Shown piece by piece: positions 34,850 to 44,717 of a stretch of DNA of 63,182 nt (position 1 is the stretch's first letter; every line of letters begins with the position of its first letter). Below the pieces are notes generated by a model. It was given only the letters and a program-made list of their open reading frames with translations, was not told the origin of the DNA and did not search any database. The translations under genes were made by a program, and so were the position numbers. This DNA is from Flavobacteriales bacterium (lineage in GTDB: Bacteria; Bacteroidota; Bacteroidia; Flavobacteriales; UBA7430): assembly GCA_022425195.1 (NCBI GenBank), contig JAKMFX010000005.1:1-63182 (forward strand). Direction: 5' to 3'.

Positions 34850-35651
34850 TTTCTTTGAGTTTTGATTCTAATTCTAACCGTTCTTTACCTTGTAGGTTTT
34901 TTATGACAAACACATAATCGATATTGCTGTAATCGACACTCAAGTCGACTTCTATGTCATAGAAATTATCGCTTTCGTTTCTCTCAAACCTATTTACCGT
35001 TCCCAATAAAATTCCTTCAGGAAAAATACTAGAAAAACTATTTGTTGTGAGGGTGTCGCCTATGGAGACGTCTACGTATTTCTCTACAGACCTCAGCTGT
35101 GCAAAATGATGTGACTTCCCATCCCATACGATTTCCCCAAAATGGTTTGATTTTGCAAACCTTGAGCTGATGACCGCGTGTTTGTTCAATACACTCATTA
35201 CGGTTGCGTAATGATCAGATACCTCACGAACGATCCCTACAACGCCTTCACTGACACAAACCCCCATTCCCTTTTCAATACCATTCAACCTTCCTTTGTT
35301 TATTGTAATGTAATTGTTCCGGTTGTTGTAAGCGTTTTTGATGACCTTAGCAGAGATGTACTCATAGGGAAAGGCCGTGGCTTCTGTATGAGGTATAGAT
35401 GTACTAGAAATACGGTTTCTTAACTGTGCATTTTCCTCCGCCAGCAGGTGATTTATTTTTTTTAAAGAAAAGTAATCAACGGAATTCTGAATATATGTTA
35501 GGGTTTTTCCAGACCATGCTTGAGTGGAACTATAGAAACGTGACCCTTGGTAGTAGTGACTTTGAATTAATATCCCGAAAGCGATAATCTCTAGAAGAAT
35601 GAACACGAAAAATACGTGATGTCTATAGAGAAATGCAAATAAGTTGCGCAT
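34842..35651 (-). CDS. mreC: Rod-shape determining protein MreC
   Basis: The 269-residue protein has one N-terminal helix, a coiled segment (KKINHLLAEENAQLRN) and the MreC beta domain with AKVIKNAYNNRNNYITINKG and VVGIVREVSDHYATVMSV. It links MreB to PBP2 in the periplasm. It lies 15 bases after mreB. Confidence 0.95.
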   Translation of the reverse strand: MRNLFAFLYRHHVFFVFILLEIIAFGILIQSHYYQGSRFYSSTQAWSGKTLTYIQNSVDYFSLKKINHLLAEENAQLRNRISSTSIPHTEATAFPYEYISAKVIKNAYNNRNNYITINKGRLNGIEKGMGVCVSEGVVGIVREVSDHYATVMSVLNKHAVISSRFAKSNHFGEIVWDGKSHHFAQLRSVEKYVDVSIGDTLTTNSFSSIFPEGILLGTVNRFERNESDNFYDIEVDLSVDYSNIDYVFVIKNLQGKERLELESKLKENE

Positions 35652-35666
35652 GTGTTATCGGGGTTT

Positions 35667-36692
35667 CTATTTCATCAAGAAACTAAACGATTCAACGTTT
35701 TTTAGTGCGATACCTGTTCCTCGAACGACTGCTCTAAGAGGGTCTTCCGCCACATAAACTGGTAACTCTGTCTTTTTTGAAATCCGATTGTCTAGTCCTC
35801 GAAGCATAGATCCTCCTCCGGCCAGATAAATTCCGGTATTGTAGATATCAGCAGCTAATTCAGGCGGCGTCATTGCCAGAGCTTGCATTACAGCATCTTC
35901 AACTTGAATGATGGATTTGTTGAGGGCTTTTGCAATTTCTCCACTAGATACTGTGATTTGTTTGGGTTTACCCGTCATCAAATCCCGTCCTTGAACGGGG
36001 TAGTCCTCTGGTGGATTGTCTAGCTCTTCTGTGGCTGATCCTACATGGATTTTAATTTTTTCAGCGGTACGTTCACCCACATAAAGGTTGTGTTGCGTCC
36101 TCATATAGTATACGATGTCGCTTGTAAATACGTCTCCCGCCACTTTGATGGATTTATCACAAACGATTCCACCTAAAGCAAGAACAGCAATTTCCGTTGT
36201 TCCCCCGCCGATGTCAATAATCATGTTCCCTTTTGGTTCAAGAACATCAATACCAATTCCAATGGCCGCAGCCATAGGCTCGTGAATGAGGTAAACTTCC
36301 TTGGCTCCAATTTGTTCTGCTGAATCTTTCACGGCTCTTTCCTCAACCTGCGTAATCCCAGAAGGGATGCAGATCACCATTCTTAGAGAAGGGGAGAAAA
36401 ATTTGTTGCGAAGATTGGGGATGGTTCTCACCAATTCGCGAATCATTTGTTCCGATGCACCAAAGTCAGCGATAACACCATCTTTAAGAGGTCGAATGGT
36501 TTTGATTCCCTCATGAGACTTTCCATGCATTTGTTGCGCTCTTTTCCCTACGGCAATAACCTTTTCAGATTTCCGGTCAATGGCAACAATTGAAGGCTGA
36601 TCTACAACTACTTTATCGTTATGGATAATTAGCGTGTTTGCAGTTCCCAAATCAATGGCAATGTCTTGTGTCATGAAGTCTAACAATCCCAT
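35667..36692 (-). CDS. mreB: Actin-like rod-shape protein MreB
   Basis: The 341 residues start MGLLDFMTQDIAIDLGTANT, the phosphate-1 loop, and carry NMIIDIGGGTTEIAVLALGG (phosphate-2) and GIYLAGGGSMLRGLD (adenosine). MreB filaments direct the elongation complex. It lies 72 bases after purH and starts the mreB-mreC-mreD-mrdA-rodA series. Confidence 0.98.
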   Translation of the reverse strand: MGLLDFMTQDIAIDLGTANTLIIHNDKVVVDQPSIVAIDRKSEKVIAVGKRAQQMHGKSHEGIKTIRPLKDGVIADFGASEQMIRELVRTIPNLRNKFFSPSLRMVICIPSGITQVEERAVKDSAEQIGAKEVYLIHEPMAAAIGIGIDVLEPKGNMIIDIGGGTTEIAVLALGGIVCDKSIKVAGDVFTSDIVYYMRTQHNLYVGERTAEKIKIHVGSATEELDNPPEDYPVQGRDLMTGKPKQITVSSGEIAKALNKSIIQVEDAVMQALAMTPPELAADIYNTGIYLAGGGSMLRGLDNRISKKTELPVYVAEDPLRAVVRGTGIALKNVESFSFLMK

Positions 36693-36764
36693 GAGCTCTT
36701 TGGATTTAATGTATTAGTAAAATCTCCAACAAACACTTTTGTGTGGGTTGGAAAATATTTCTTT

Positions 36765-38279
36765 TTAATGTTTGAAGTGTCTGGTTCCTGTAAATACCAT
36801 TGCCATGTTGTGGTCATTACAATAATCAATTGACAGTTGGTCTTTAATGGATCCTCCCGGTTGAATGACTGCTTTAATGCCCTCGTTATTTGCCAATTCC
36901 ACACAATCTGGGAATGGGAAGAAAGCGTCTGAAGCCATCACGGCGCCGTTAAGATCGAAGCCAAAGGCCTTTGCTTTAACAACCGCTTGTTTTAGCGCAT
37001 CCACACGTGAGGTTTGACCTACACCACTGGACAAAAGCTGTTTGTTTTTTGCAAAAATGATGGTGTTCGATTTCGTGTTTTTACAAAGCTTAGATGCGAA
37101 AGCTAGATCTATTTTTTGTTCTTCAGTAGCCAATACATTACAAACATCTTTCATGTCTGATGGGGCATCAATTTTCGAATCTTTGTCTTGTTCCAACACA
37201 CCGTTCAGAATGGTGCGGACCGTTTTATTGGGCAATGCCACTTCTTTTTGTACAAGAACGACGCGATTTTTCTTTGTTTTTAACAACTCCAAAGCAGCCT
37301 CGTCATAAGCTGGTGCGATAATCACTTCGAAGAACAATTTATGAATTTCTTCGGCGGTTTCAGCGTTAACTTTTTTATTAGTTATCAACACCCCTCCAAA
37401 TGCAGAAACAGGGTCTGCAGCAAGTGCATCTTTCCATGCGTCAATTAAATTTTCTCTGGAGGCAAGACCGCATGCGTTGTTGTGTTTAAGAATGGCAAAA
37501 GTCGTGTCATTGAATTCTGCAATGAGGTTAACGGCTGCGTCAACGTCTAGAAGGTTATTGTAGGACAATTCTTTACCATTAAGCTGGTCAAACATATCGT
37601 CAAGCTTGCCATAAAACCGACCTTCTTGATGTGGGTTTTCCCCATAACGCAACGTTTTAGATTCTTGGACGCTCTGTTTTAGAGAATGAATAGATCCGTC
37701 GTTGAAGTAGTTAAATATCGCTGTATCGTAGTGAGAAGAGATGTTAAATGCTTTGCCAGCAAAAGCCTTTCTTTGTTCTAGTGAGGTAGACCCTTCTTGA
37801 GCTTGTAAGATTTCAAGCGTCTCTTGATAGTCTTCTCTTGAGGGAACGATTAAGGTGTCTCTAAAATTCTTGGCAGCTGCGCGAATTAAAGAGATTCCAC
37901 CGATGTCAATTTTTTCGATGATGTCTTGTTCAGCAGCACCCGAAGCTACCGTATCCTCAAATGGGTATAAATCGACAATAATCAGATCGATCTCAGGAAT
38001 GTCATATTGTTTCAACTGCTCCAAATCGCTTGATTCGTGTCTTCTTGCGAGAATGCCACCGAAAACATTAGGATGAAGAGTTTTTACTCGACCTCCCAAA
38101 ATAGAGGGGAAGCTCGTTAAGCTTTCAACGGGCACGACAGGAACACCTGCGTCTTCGATGAACTTCTGGGTTCCCCCTGTTGAGTAAATGGTTACATCTA
38201 AGCGATTTAACTCTTTAATGATTGGTTCCAATCGGTCTTTATGGAAAACCGATATAAGGGCGTTTTGTATCTTTTTCAA
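36765..38279 (-). CDS. purH: Bifunctional AICAR formyltransferase / IMP cyclohydrolase
   Basis: PurH performs the last two steps of IMP synthesis. The 504-residue protein has an N-terminal MGS-like cyclohydrolase domain (ALISVFHKDRLEPI, then STGGTQKFIEDAGVPV) and a C-terminal transformylase domain with LKHNNACGLA, SDAFFPFPD and VIQPGGSIKDQL. A -7 element stands at 38311-38318. The order purH-mreB is usual in Bacteroidota. Confidence 0.98.
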   Translation of the reverse strand: MKKIQNALISVFHKDRLEPIIKELNRLDVTIYSTGGTQKFIEDAGVPVVPVESLTSFPSILGGRVKTLHPNVFGGILARRHESSDLEQLKQYDIPEIDLIIVDLYPFEDTVASGAAEQDIIEKIDIGGISLIRAAAKNFRDTLIVPSREDYQETLEILQAQEGSTSLEQRKAFAGKAFNISSHYDTAIFNYFNDGSIHSLKQSVQESKTLRYGENPHQEGRFYGKLDDMFDQLNGKELSYNNLLDVDAAVNLIAEFNDTTFAILKHNNACGLASRENLIDAWKDALAADPVSAFGGVLITNKKVNAETAEEIHKLFFEVIIAPAYDEAALELLKTKKNRVVLVQKEVALPNKTVRTILNGVLEQDKDSKIDAPSDMKDVCNVLATEEQKIDLAFASKLCKNTKSNTIIFAKNKQLLSSGVGQTSRVDALKQAVVKAKAFGFDLNGAVMASDAFFPFPDCVELANNEGIKAVIQPGGSIKDQLSIDYCNDHNMAMVFTGTRHFKH

Positions 38280-38310
38280 TGCTTTAATTTTGAGATGCTT
38301 AATACTTTAG

Positions 38311-38318
38311 CAAAAGTA
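38311..38318 (-). promoter_or_regulatory. Predicted -7 element for purH and the mre operon
   Basis: TACTTTTG on the minus strand, 31 bases upstream of the purH ATG. No clear -33 match. Confidence 0.45.
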
Positions 38319-38487
38319 GAAATTCAAGTGAAATAATACCGTTTATATACGCTCAAATTTCAAATTTATTTGCACATTTTACGACAACACCTATGGGGTC
38401 ATGATCTCGAGGCTTTATGTTTTGATTAAGCCTATTGGTGAAGGATGTACGCTTATAAATTTTTATCTTTACACGACATCTGTTATT

Positions 38488-39738
38488 ATGGGTCCAATAA
38501 AAATACTTCAAGAAAGTTTCCGATTTGCTTTGCAGGCATTGTTTGGTAATAAATTACGTGCTTTTTTATCTCTTTTGGGGGTAAGTATTGGGGTGTTTGC
38601 CATCATATCCGTTTTTGCTTTGGTGGACTCTTTAGAACGAAATATTCGAAATAGTTTAGATTCCTTGGGTGATAATGTGGTTTTTGTAATGAAGTGGCCA
38701 TGGGCTTCCGGGCAGGATTATCCTTGGTGGAAATACTATCAAAGGCCCTTACCCCAGTTGAAAGAGTTGCCTGTTTTAGAAGCTCGAATGGACTTGGCTG
38801 AAGCCATCACCTTTGTCGCCAGAACCTCAGATAAGACGGCAAAGCATGGGGTGAATGATGTACAAGGAGTTGGCGTCTCAGCGGTATCTCACGATTATCA
38901 AAGTGTTTATGATTTCGATTTGTCTAGGGGTCGGTATTTCACGACACTAGAATCCAATTCTGGCAAGCCTGTCGCCATCATTGGTGCTACGATTGCTGAA
39001 AAGCTATTTGAGGCCAATAATCCAATCGGGAAAGAGCTCCGATTTATGGGGCAGAAGGCTACTGTTATTGGAGTATTCTCAAAGGTGGGGGATCATTTAA
39101 TTGGAAATAGTGATGATGATAATATTGTAATTCCCGTTCAGTTTGCTCGCAGTTTTATGCGTTTAAATAGCGATTCGAGCAGCCCTACATTTTCTGTTAA
39201 AGCGAAGCCGGGGATCACAAACGCTCAGTTGAAGGAAGATTTGGTGAGGGTAATGCGTTCGGTCAGAAGATTGCCACCCAAAGCAGATGATAACTTTGCG
39301 TTAAACCAAACCAGCATGCTTTCAGAAGGGGTAGACGGTCTTTTTAGAATTATTGATTTGGCAGGGCTAATTATAGGAGGCTTCTCCTTGTTGGTTGGAG
39401 GTTTTGGGATTGCAAATATTATGTTCGTATCCGTTAAAGAGAGAACCACGATTATAGGGATCCAGAAATCCTTAGGCGCACGCAACCGATTTATCTTAAT
39501 GCAGTTTTTGTTTGAAGCGATTGTATTGAGTGCAATCGGAGGCTTTTTTGGCTTATTCCTTGTTTATCTAGGAACGTTAATAGCAAATGCAACTATAGAC
39601 TTTGATTTGATGCTATCTCTCCACAACGTACTAATGGGCTTTTTTGTTTCGGTGCTTATTGGGCTTCTTTCGGGTGCGATTCCTGCTTATTCCGCAGCTC
39701 GATTAGATCCTGTTGAAGCCATTCGCTCTGGTCAGTAG
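38488..39738 (+). CDS. MacB/FtsX-type ABC transporter permease
   Basis: From the ATG at 38488 the protein has 416 residues: one N-terminal helix, a large periplasmic MacB-like domain and three C-terminal helices with the FtsX-like stretch GGFGIANIMFVSVKERT. An upstream start at 38401 would add 29 residues not typical of the family. No ATPase gene is adjacent. Probably exports a lipid, peptide or drug. Confidence 0.9.
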   Translation: MGPIKILQESFRFALQALFGNKLRAFLSLLGVSIGVFAIISVFALVDSLERNIRNSLDSLGDNVVFVMKWPWASGQDYPWWKYYQRPLPQLKELPVLEARMDLAEAITFVARTSDKTAKHGVNDVQGVGVSAVSHDYQSVYDFDLSRGRYFTTLESNSGKPVAIIGATIAEKLFEANNPIGKELRFMGQKATVIGVFSKVGDHLIGNSDDDNIVIPVQFARSFMRLNSDSSSPTFSVKAKPGITNAQLKEDLVRVMRSVRRLPPKADDNFALNQTSMLSEGVDGLFRIIDLAGLIIGGFSLLVGGFGIANIMFVSVKERTTIIGIQKSLGARNRFILMQFLFEAIVLSAIGGFFGLFLVYLGTLIANATIDFDLMLSLHNVLMGFFVSVLIGLLSGAIPAYSAARLDPVEAIRSGQ

Positions 39739-39752
39739 CCCAACTGAAATGA

Positions 39753-40340
39753 CTATTGCGGTATTAAACGCGCAATGTATTTGCCAATGATGTCAAACTC
39801 CAGGTTAACTCGATCCCCCTTTTTAAGTTCTTTGAAGCAGGTATTTTCGTAGGTGTAAGGGATGATGCAAACTGAGAATGCATTTTCTTTGGAGTTTACG
39901 ACCGTAAGGCTGGTGCCGTTAACGCATATTGAACCTTTTTCTACGGTAATCTCCGAGGGAGATTTCCTTTCGTAGGAGAAATCAAAAACCCAAGAACCGT
40001 CTTCTGTTTTAACATTTGTACACTCTGCTGTTGTGTCTACATGTCCTTGAACAATGTGGCCGTCGAGTCTGGCACCTAATTTCATACAGCGTTCTAGGTT
40101 AACAATTTGCCCTGTTTGTAGATCGTTGAGATTAGTTTTCTCAAGAGTTTCTTGAATTGCGGTTACGGTGTATTCATTTCCGTTCATAGAAACCACGGTA
40201 AGACATACCCCATTGTGCGCAACACTTTGATCTATTTTGAGCTCTGGTGTCATTGAGGCTTCAATGGTGATGTTTAGGTTGCCCCCTTCAGAGGTGATTT
40301 TTTTCACGTTCCCCAATTGCTCAATAATTCCTGTAAACAT
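39753..40340 (-). CDS. ribE: Riboflavin synthase, alpha chain
   Basis: RibE converts two lumazines to riboflavin. The 195 residues contain the two lumazine-binding repeats: MFTGIIEQLGNVKKI at the start, VNLERCMKLGARLDGHIVQG in the linker, and a second repeat after it. Length is somewhat shorter than E. coli's. No FMN riboswitch is seen; the gene follows mqnC by 15 bases. Confidence 0.96.
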   Translation of the reverse strand: MFTGIIEQLGNVKKITSEGGNLNITIEASMTPELKIDQSVAHNGVCLTVVSMNGNEYTVTAIQETLEKTNLNDLQTGQIVNLERCMKLGARLDGHIVQGHVDTTAECTNVKTEDGSWVFDFSYERKSPSEITVEKGSICVNGTSLTVVNSKENAFSVCIIPYTYENTCFKELKKGDRVNLEFDIIGKYIARLIPQ

Positions 40341-40355
40341 AACTCAGTAGGTGGG

Positions 40356-41480
40356 TTAATAATTAATCACTTGATCTTCCATGACTTCTGGTAAGTCTCT
40401 GGATTCGTATTCTTGATTTCTAAGTTGAGGTTCAAATCCAGCTTCACGAATGGCTTCTTGCATGCTTGTGGCGGTAAATCTATGTGGTGCCCCAGCAGCA
40501 GATACTACATTTTCTTCAATCATGATGGATCCAAAATCATTGGCTCCGGCATGAAGGCACATTTGACCTACTGCTTTTCCAACCGTCAACCAGGAGGCTT
40601 GAATATTTTTGACATTTGGCAACATGATTCTAGACAAGGCAACCATGCGGATGTATTCATCGGCATCGACATTGTTTGAAACGCCTCTGATGCGTTTTAG
40701 CAGTGTGCCGTCATCTTGAAAAGGCCAAGGGATAAAGGCGAGAAAGCCATTGGCATCATCTGGCTTTTCAGACTGCACTTCTCTAATTTTAACCAGATGC
40801 TCAAAGCGCTCCAAAAGGGTTTCAACATGACCAAACATCATCGTAGCGGAGGTGGTTAGGTTAAGTTTGTGCGCTTCACGCATCACGTCAAGCCACTCTT
40901 GTGCACCGCATTTCCCTTTAGAGATCATTCGACGAACTCTATCGTCGAGAATTTCTGCACCTGCGCCCGGGAGGCTGTCTAAGCCCGCCTCCATAAGACG
41001 TTTTAAAACCTCTCGGTGGCTCAGTTGATCAATTTTACTGATGTGAGCAATTTCTGGGGGCCCGAGTGCGTGAAGTTTGATGTTGGGAAACCTCTTTTTT
41101 ATTCCTCGGAATAAATCGCAGTAAAATTCCAAGCCCAAATCCGGATGATGCCCTCCTTGGAGTAGAAGTTGTTCGCCACCATATCGTATGGTTTCTTCAA
41201 TTTTAACGGTGTACTCATCAAGAGTTGTTGTGTATGCTTCCTTATGTCCGGGGACTCTGAAGAAGTTGCAGAACTTACAATTGGCAATACATACGTTGGT
41301 TGTATTTGCATTTCGATCAATAATCCAAGTGACTTTATTGCCTGGAACTTGCTTTTTCCTCAAGGTGTCCGCTACAAATATTAAGTCTGTAGTGGCAGCA
41401 TGATTGAAAAGAAATAATCCTTCTTCAGCACTCAGATTGTCAAATTTTAATGCTCGATCTAATAGCTTCCCTGTCTCCAT
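40356..41480 (-). CDS. mqnC: Cyclic dehypoxanthinyl futalosine synthase
   Basis: MqnC is a radical-SAM enzyme of the futalosine route to menaquinone. The 374 residues have the family features WIIDRNANTTNVC followed by the cluster motif CIANCKFCNF, then LLLQGGHHPDLGLEFY, LDSLPGAGAEIL and FIPWPFQ. MqnE, the sister enzyme, fits less well at the IDRN and PGAGAE motifs. Its 5' region diverges from the M17 peptidase. Confidence 0.93.
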   Translation of the reverse strand: METGKLLDRALKFDNLSAEEGLFLFNHAATTDLIFVADTLRKKQVPGNKVTWIIDRNANTTNVCIANCKFCNFFRVPGHKEAYTTTLDEYTVKIEETIRYGGEQLLLQGGHHPDLGLEFYCDLFRGIKKRFPNIKLHALGPPEIAHISKIDQLSHREVLKRLMEAGLDSLPGAGAEILDDRVRRMISKGKCGAQEWLDVMREAHKLNLTTSATMMFGHVETLLERFEHLVKIREVQSEKPDDANGFLAFIPWPFQDDGTLLKRIRGVSNNVDADEYIRMVALSRIMLPNVKNIQASWLTVGKAVGQMCLHAGANDFGSIMIEENVVSAAGAPHRFTATSMQEAIREAGFEPQLRNQEYESRDLPEVMEDQVINY

Positions 41481-41489
41481 TAAAATACC

Positions 41490-41510
41490 TATTTTTACGC
41501 TACAAAATTA
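41490..41510. promoter_or_regulatory. Back-to-back predicted -7 elements (mqnC and M17 gene)
   Basis: CAAAATTA at 41503-41510 reads as TAATTTTG on the minus strand for mqnC. TATTTTTA at 41490-41497 is a near match on the plus strand for the peptidase gene. They are six bases apart, so the two promoters face each other within 40 bases of both starts. Confidence 0.4.
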
Positions 41511-41518
41511 ACGAAAAA

Positions 41519-42967
41519 ATGCACAGCATTATCCATAAAGCTGAGGAGTCTTTTTTAAAGAGCCATTTAATCATTTTGGGAAGTCCAAATTCAGACTGGT
41601 CGCAGTTCAATTTGAGTGCAGATGAGTTGGCTTTTATACAGCTCAAAATTAAAAATGGGCAGAAATCTATTGAGATAAATCAGTATTCTAGGTATGTGTT
41701 TGTTGAGTGTTTTGACCAAAATGACCAGCCGTCTTTGATGTTTGAAAATGCTCGTAAGCGCGGAGCTGCGATGCTTAAAAGATGTAATGAGGTCCATATT
41801 GATGCCGTCTCGATTGTCGATGAAATGGATGAGAAGCTTTCCATGTATGTCGCTGAAGGGATGGCCTTGGCAAACTATCAGTTTTTGAAGTACTTCACAG
41901 ATTCTGAATCAAAGAAAAACAGCTTAAAAGTCATTCGAATTGATGAAAGTGATGCGGAAATACGAAAGCTGAACGCCGTGATTGACGGAGTTTTGCATGC
42001 TCGTGATCTTGTAAATGAACCCTTGTCTTATTTAACCGCCCTTCAATTTTCTCAAGACATTGTTACTCTTGGAGCAGCGGCGGGATTTGAAGTAGAGGTC
42101 TTTCATAAAGAACAAATTGAGGCTCTAAACATGGGGGGCTTACTTGCTGTAAACAAAGGAACTTTGGAGCCACCCACCTTCAATGTACTGACTTATCGAG
42201 CCGATGCGCCTAAAAACTCAAAACCCATTGTTCTTGTTGGGAAAGGGATTGTGTACGATACAGGAGGGTTGAGCTTAAAGCCTACAGAGAACTCTATGGA
42301 CATCATGAAGTGTGATATGGGGGGTGCTGCATCAGTGGTAGGCGTTTTGTATGCGATAGCCAAGGCAAAAATCCCCATTCACGTGATTGGACTGATTCCC
42401 GCTACCGAAAATCGGCCTGGCCTCAGTGCCTATGCACCTGGAGATGTCATACACATGATGGATGGAACTTCGGTTGAGGTGTTAAATACGGATGCCGAAG
42501 GGCGTTTGGTTATGGCGGATGCCTTAAGCTATGCAAAGAAATACAATCCGGAGCTGGTTGTCGATTTTGCTACTTTAACAGGTGCAGCAGTTCGAGCAAT
42601 TGGCAAATATGGTATCGTAGCCATGGGGGCCGTAAATTCTTCGGTTAAAAATGCCTTAATAGAAAGTGGTCATATGACCCATGAAAGATTGGCGATGATG
42701 CCTTTTTGGGATGAATATGCAGATTTGTTAAAGTCTGATATAGCTGATTTGAAAAATTTAGGACCTGCTGAGGCGGGACATATTACTGCGGGTAAGTTCT
42801 TAGCGCATTTTACGGACTATCCATGGATGCACCTCGATATAGCTGGACCGGCTTTCCTCTCTCAAGATGACCATTACCGACTCAAGGGAGGGACAGGTAC
42901 AGGAGTTCGGTTGATGTTTGATTTTTTACTAAAAGAAAGTGGTTATCTTGGAGCGGGTTCTAACTGA
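41519..42967 (+). CDS. M17 leucyl aminopeptidase family protein
   Basis: From the ATG at 41519 the protein has 482 residues (the frame opens at 41450). The catalytic domain shows VLVGKGIVYDTGGLSLKP with the metal-binding Lys and Asp and the signature NTDAEGRLVMADALSYA. This is a cytosolic, two-metal aminopeptidase, usually hexameric. It is the first of a rightward pair with pdxA. Confidence 0.94.
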   Translation: MHSIIHKAEESFLKSHLIILGSPNSDWSQFNLSADELAFIQLKIKNGQKSIEINQYSRYVFVECFDQNDQPSLMFENARKRGAAMLKRCNEVHIDAVSIVDEMDEKLSMYVAEGMALANYQFLKYFTDSESKKNSLKVIRIDESDAEIRKLNAVIDGVLHARDLVNEPLSYLTALQFSQDIVTLGAAAGFEVEVFHKEQIEALNMGGLLAVNKGTLEPPTFNVLTYRADAPKNSKPIVLVGKGIVYDTGGLSLKPTENSMDIMKCDMGGAASVVGVLYAIAKAKIPIHVIGLIPATENRPGLSAYAPGDVIHMMDGTSVEVLNTDAEGRLVMADALSYAKKYNPELVVDFATLTGAAVRAIGKYGIVAMGAVNSSVKNALIESGHMTHERLAMMPFWDEYADLLKSDIADLKNLGPAEAGHITAGKFLAHFTDYPWMHLDIAGPAFLSQDDHYRLKGGTGTGVRLMFDFLLKESGYLGAGSN

Positions 42968-42998
42968 GCGATGATTCCAACACAATAAGAAGTAGAGT

Positions 42999-44090
42999 AT
43001 GAGAAATGAAATGAAATCAAAAAAAGTACGTTTGGGAATTTCTGTTGGAGACATTAATGGGATCGGATTGGAGGTGGTCATGAAAGCATTTTCGGACAGT
43101 CGTATTTTTGATTTGTGCACTCCGGTTGTATATGCATCCTCTGGCTATGCAATGGCTTATCAAAAAGAAGTAGGGATAAAGAACTTTAGGTTCAACTTTG
43201 TGAAACCCGACGCGAAAATTGCTTCTAACAGGGCAAATTTGATCAATTGCTGGGATGAAGATGTGAAGTTAACCATTGGAGAAGAAACGGAAGATGGAGG
43301 GGCTTATGCTCTTAAGTCTTTATCCGCAGCCGTTGAAGCTTTGAAGAAAGGAGAGGTAGATGCGTTGGTTACTGCCCCCATCAACAAGCATAACATTCAA
43401 TCCGAAGCATTTAATTTCCCAGGACACACCGAGTATCTGGCAAAAGAGTTTGAAGGAGGGGATGCACTCATGTTTATGGTTGCCGACGCTCTGCGGATAG
43501 GAGTTGTTACAGGGCATATTTCCATAGCGGAAGTTGCATCGGCGATTTCAGAAGAAAAAATCTTGAAGAAGATAGCGCAAATGGAGATGTCTTTGAAGCG
43601 TGATTTTAAGATGCGGAAACCTAAAATAGCTGTTTTGGGTTTAAATCCACATAGTGGTGATAAAGGGGTTATTGGTAAAGAAGATGAGGAAATTGTCGGT
43701 CCTTCAATTAAGAAGGCATTTGACGAGGGTAAGCTGGTTTACGGACCTTATTCAGCCGATAGTTTCTTTGCATCTGACACTTTTCAGCAGTTTGATGCGG
43801 TATTGGCTATGTATCACGATCAGGGCTTAATTCCTTTTAAGACCATGTCCTTTAACAGGGGTGTTAATTTTACCGCCGGGTTGTCGGTTGTCAGAACTTC
43901 ACCCGATCATGGTACTGCCTATGATTTGGCAGGTAAGAATGAGGCTCAAGAATCTTCATTTAGAGAGGCCATTTATACGGCCTGTAAGGTTTTTAAAAAT
44001 AGGACAGAGTTCACATTGTTGAATCAAAATCCATTAAAAACTCAGCCCGTTGTCAGTAAAAAATGGCAGACGAAGTCGAAAAAATCTTAA
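42999..44090 (+). CDS. pdxA: 4-hydroxythreonine-4-phosphate dehydrogenase
   Basis: PdxA acts in pyridoxal phosphate synthesis. The 363 residues include LGISVGDINGIGLEV at the N terminus, VTAPINKHNI, FPGHTEYLA and MYHDQGLIPFKT with the conserved metal-binding His, then RTSPDHGTAYDLAG. It lies 31 bases after the M17 gene. Confidence 0.96.
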   Translation: MRNEMKSKKVRLGISVGDINGIGLEVVMKAFSDSRIFDLCTPVVYASSGYAMAYQKEVGIKNFRFNFVKPDAKIASNRANLINCWDEDVKLTIGEETEDGGAYALKSLSAAVEALKKGEVDALVTAPINKHNIQSEAFNFPGHTEYLAKEFEGGDALMFMVADALRIGVVTGHISIAEVASAISEEKILKKIAQMEMSLKRDFKMRKPKIAVLGLNPHSGDKGVIGKEDEEIVGPSIKKAFDEGKLVYGPYSADSFFASDTFQQFDAVLAMYHDQGLIPFKTMSFNRGVNFTAGLSVVRTSPDHGTAYDLAGKNEAQESSFREAIYTACKVFKNRTEFTLLNQNPLKTQPVVSKKWQTKSKKS

Positions 44091-44129
44091 AGGCTCTATT
44101 TTTTAGCTAAATAGCTGTACTTAGATTAG

Positions 44130-44159
44130 TTTAAATAAAGAAAAATATTTCTATCTTTG
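44130..44159 (+). promoter_or_regulatory. Predicted promoter of the DUF177-rpmF-plsX operon
   Basis: TTTA (44130-44133) and TATCTTTG (44152-44159) are 18 bases apart, a good -33/-7 pair, 21 bases before the ATG at 44181. Confidence 0.6.
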
Positions 44160-44180
44160 CAGACCCAAAAACTATAAGTA

Positions 44181-44711
44181 ATGGATGCGTTATCTGACTA
44201 CATTATACCCATTGTAGGGCTTAAGCTAGGAGATCACCCGTATCAATTTAAAGTAGATGGTAAGTTCTTTGAAGAATTTGACAATACTGAATTAGAAGAT
44301 GGTGTACTTGATGTTGACTTAGTTTTAACAAAAAGACCCAATTTGATGGAATTGGTATTTCATGTAAAAGGTCAGATTGAGACTTTTTGTGATCGTTGTG
44401 GTGGCGCTTTAGAGTTGCCGCTTGAGCACAAAGAAATGAGAATTATAAAGTTCTCTCAAGAAGATTTTAACAACACAGATGAAATACTCGTGCTTGGTAA
44501 TGATGAGCATGAAATCGATGTTTCACACATGATTTATGAAACCATTGCGCTGGGGTTGCCCTCCAGAAGAGTTCATGATGAATCCGTAAATGGAGAATCC
44601 TGTGACCAAGAAGTATTGGATAAATTATCAGAGTACCAAGAAAAAGAAGAAAGTGAAGATGTTGATGATCGTTGGTCGGCATTAAAAAAATTATTAACGA
44701 ATAAAGAATAG
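44181..44711 (+). CDS. DUF177 (YceD-like) protein
   Basis: The 176-residue protein contains the family core VKGQIETFCDRCGGALELPL, with a CxxC, and the late stretch DDRWSALKKLL. DUF177 proteins precede rpmF in most bacteria and act in 23S rRNA or large-subunit maturation. It starts a lipid/ribosome operon whose promoter is at 44130-44159. Confidence 0.92.
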   Translation: MDALSDYIIPIVGLKLGDHPYQFKVDGKFFEEFDNTELEDGVLDVDLVLTKRPNLMELVFHVKGQIETFCDRCGGALELPLEHKEMRIIKFSQEDFNNTDEILVLGNDEHEIDVSHMIYETIALGLPSRRVHDESVNGESCDQEVLDKLSEYQEKEESEDVDDRWSALKKLLTNKE

Positions 44712-44717
44712 CTTAAC

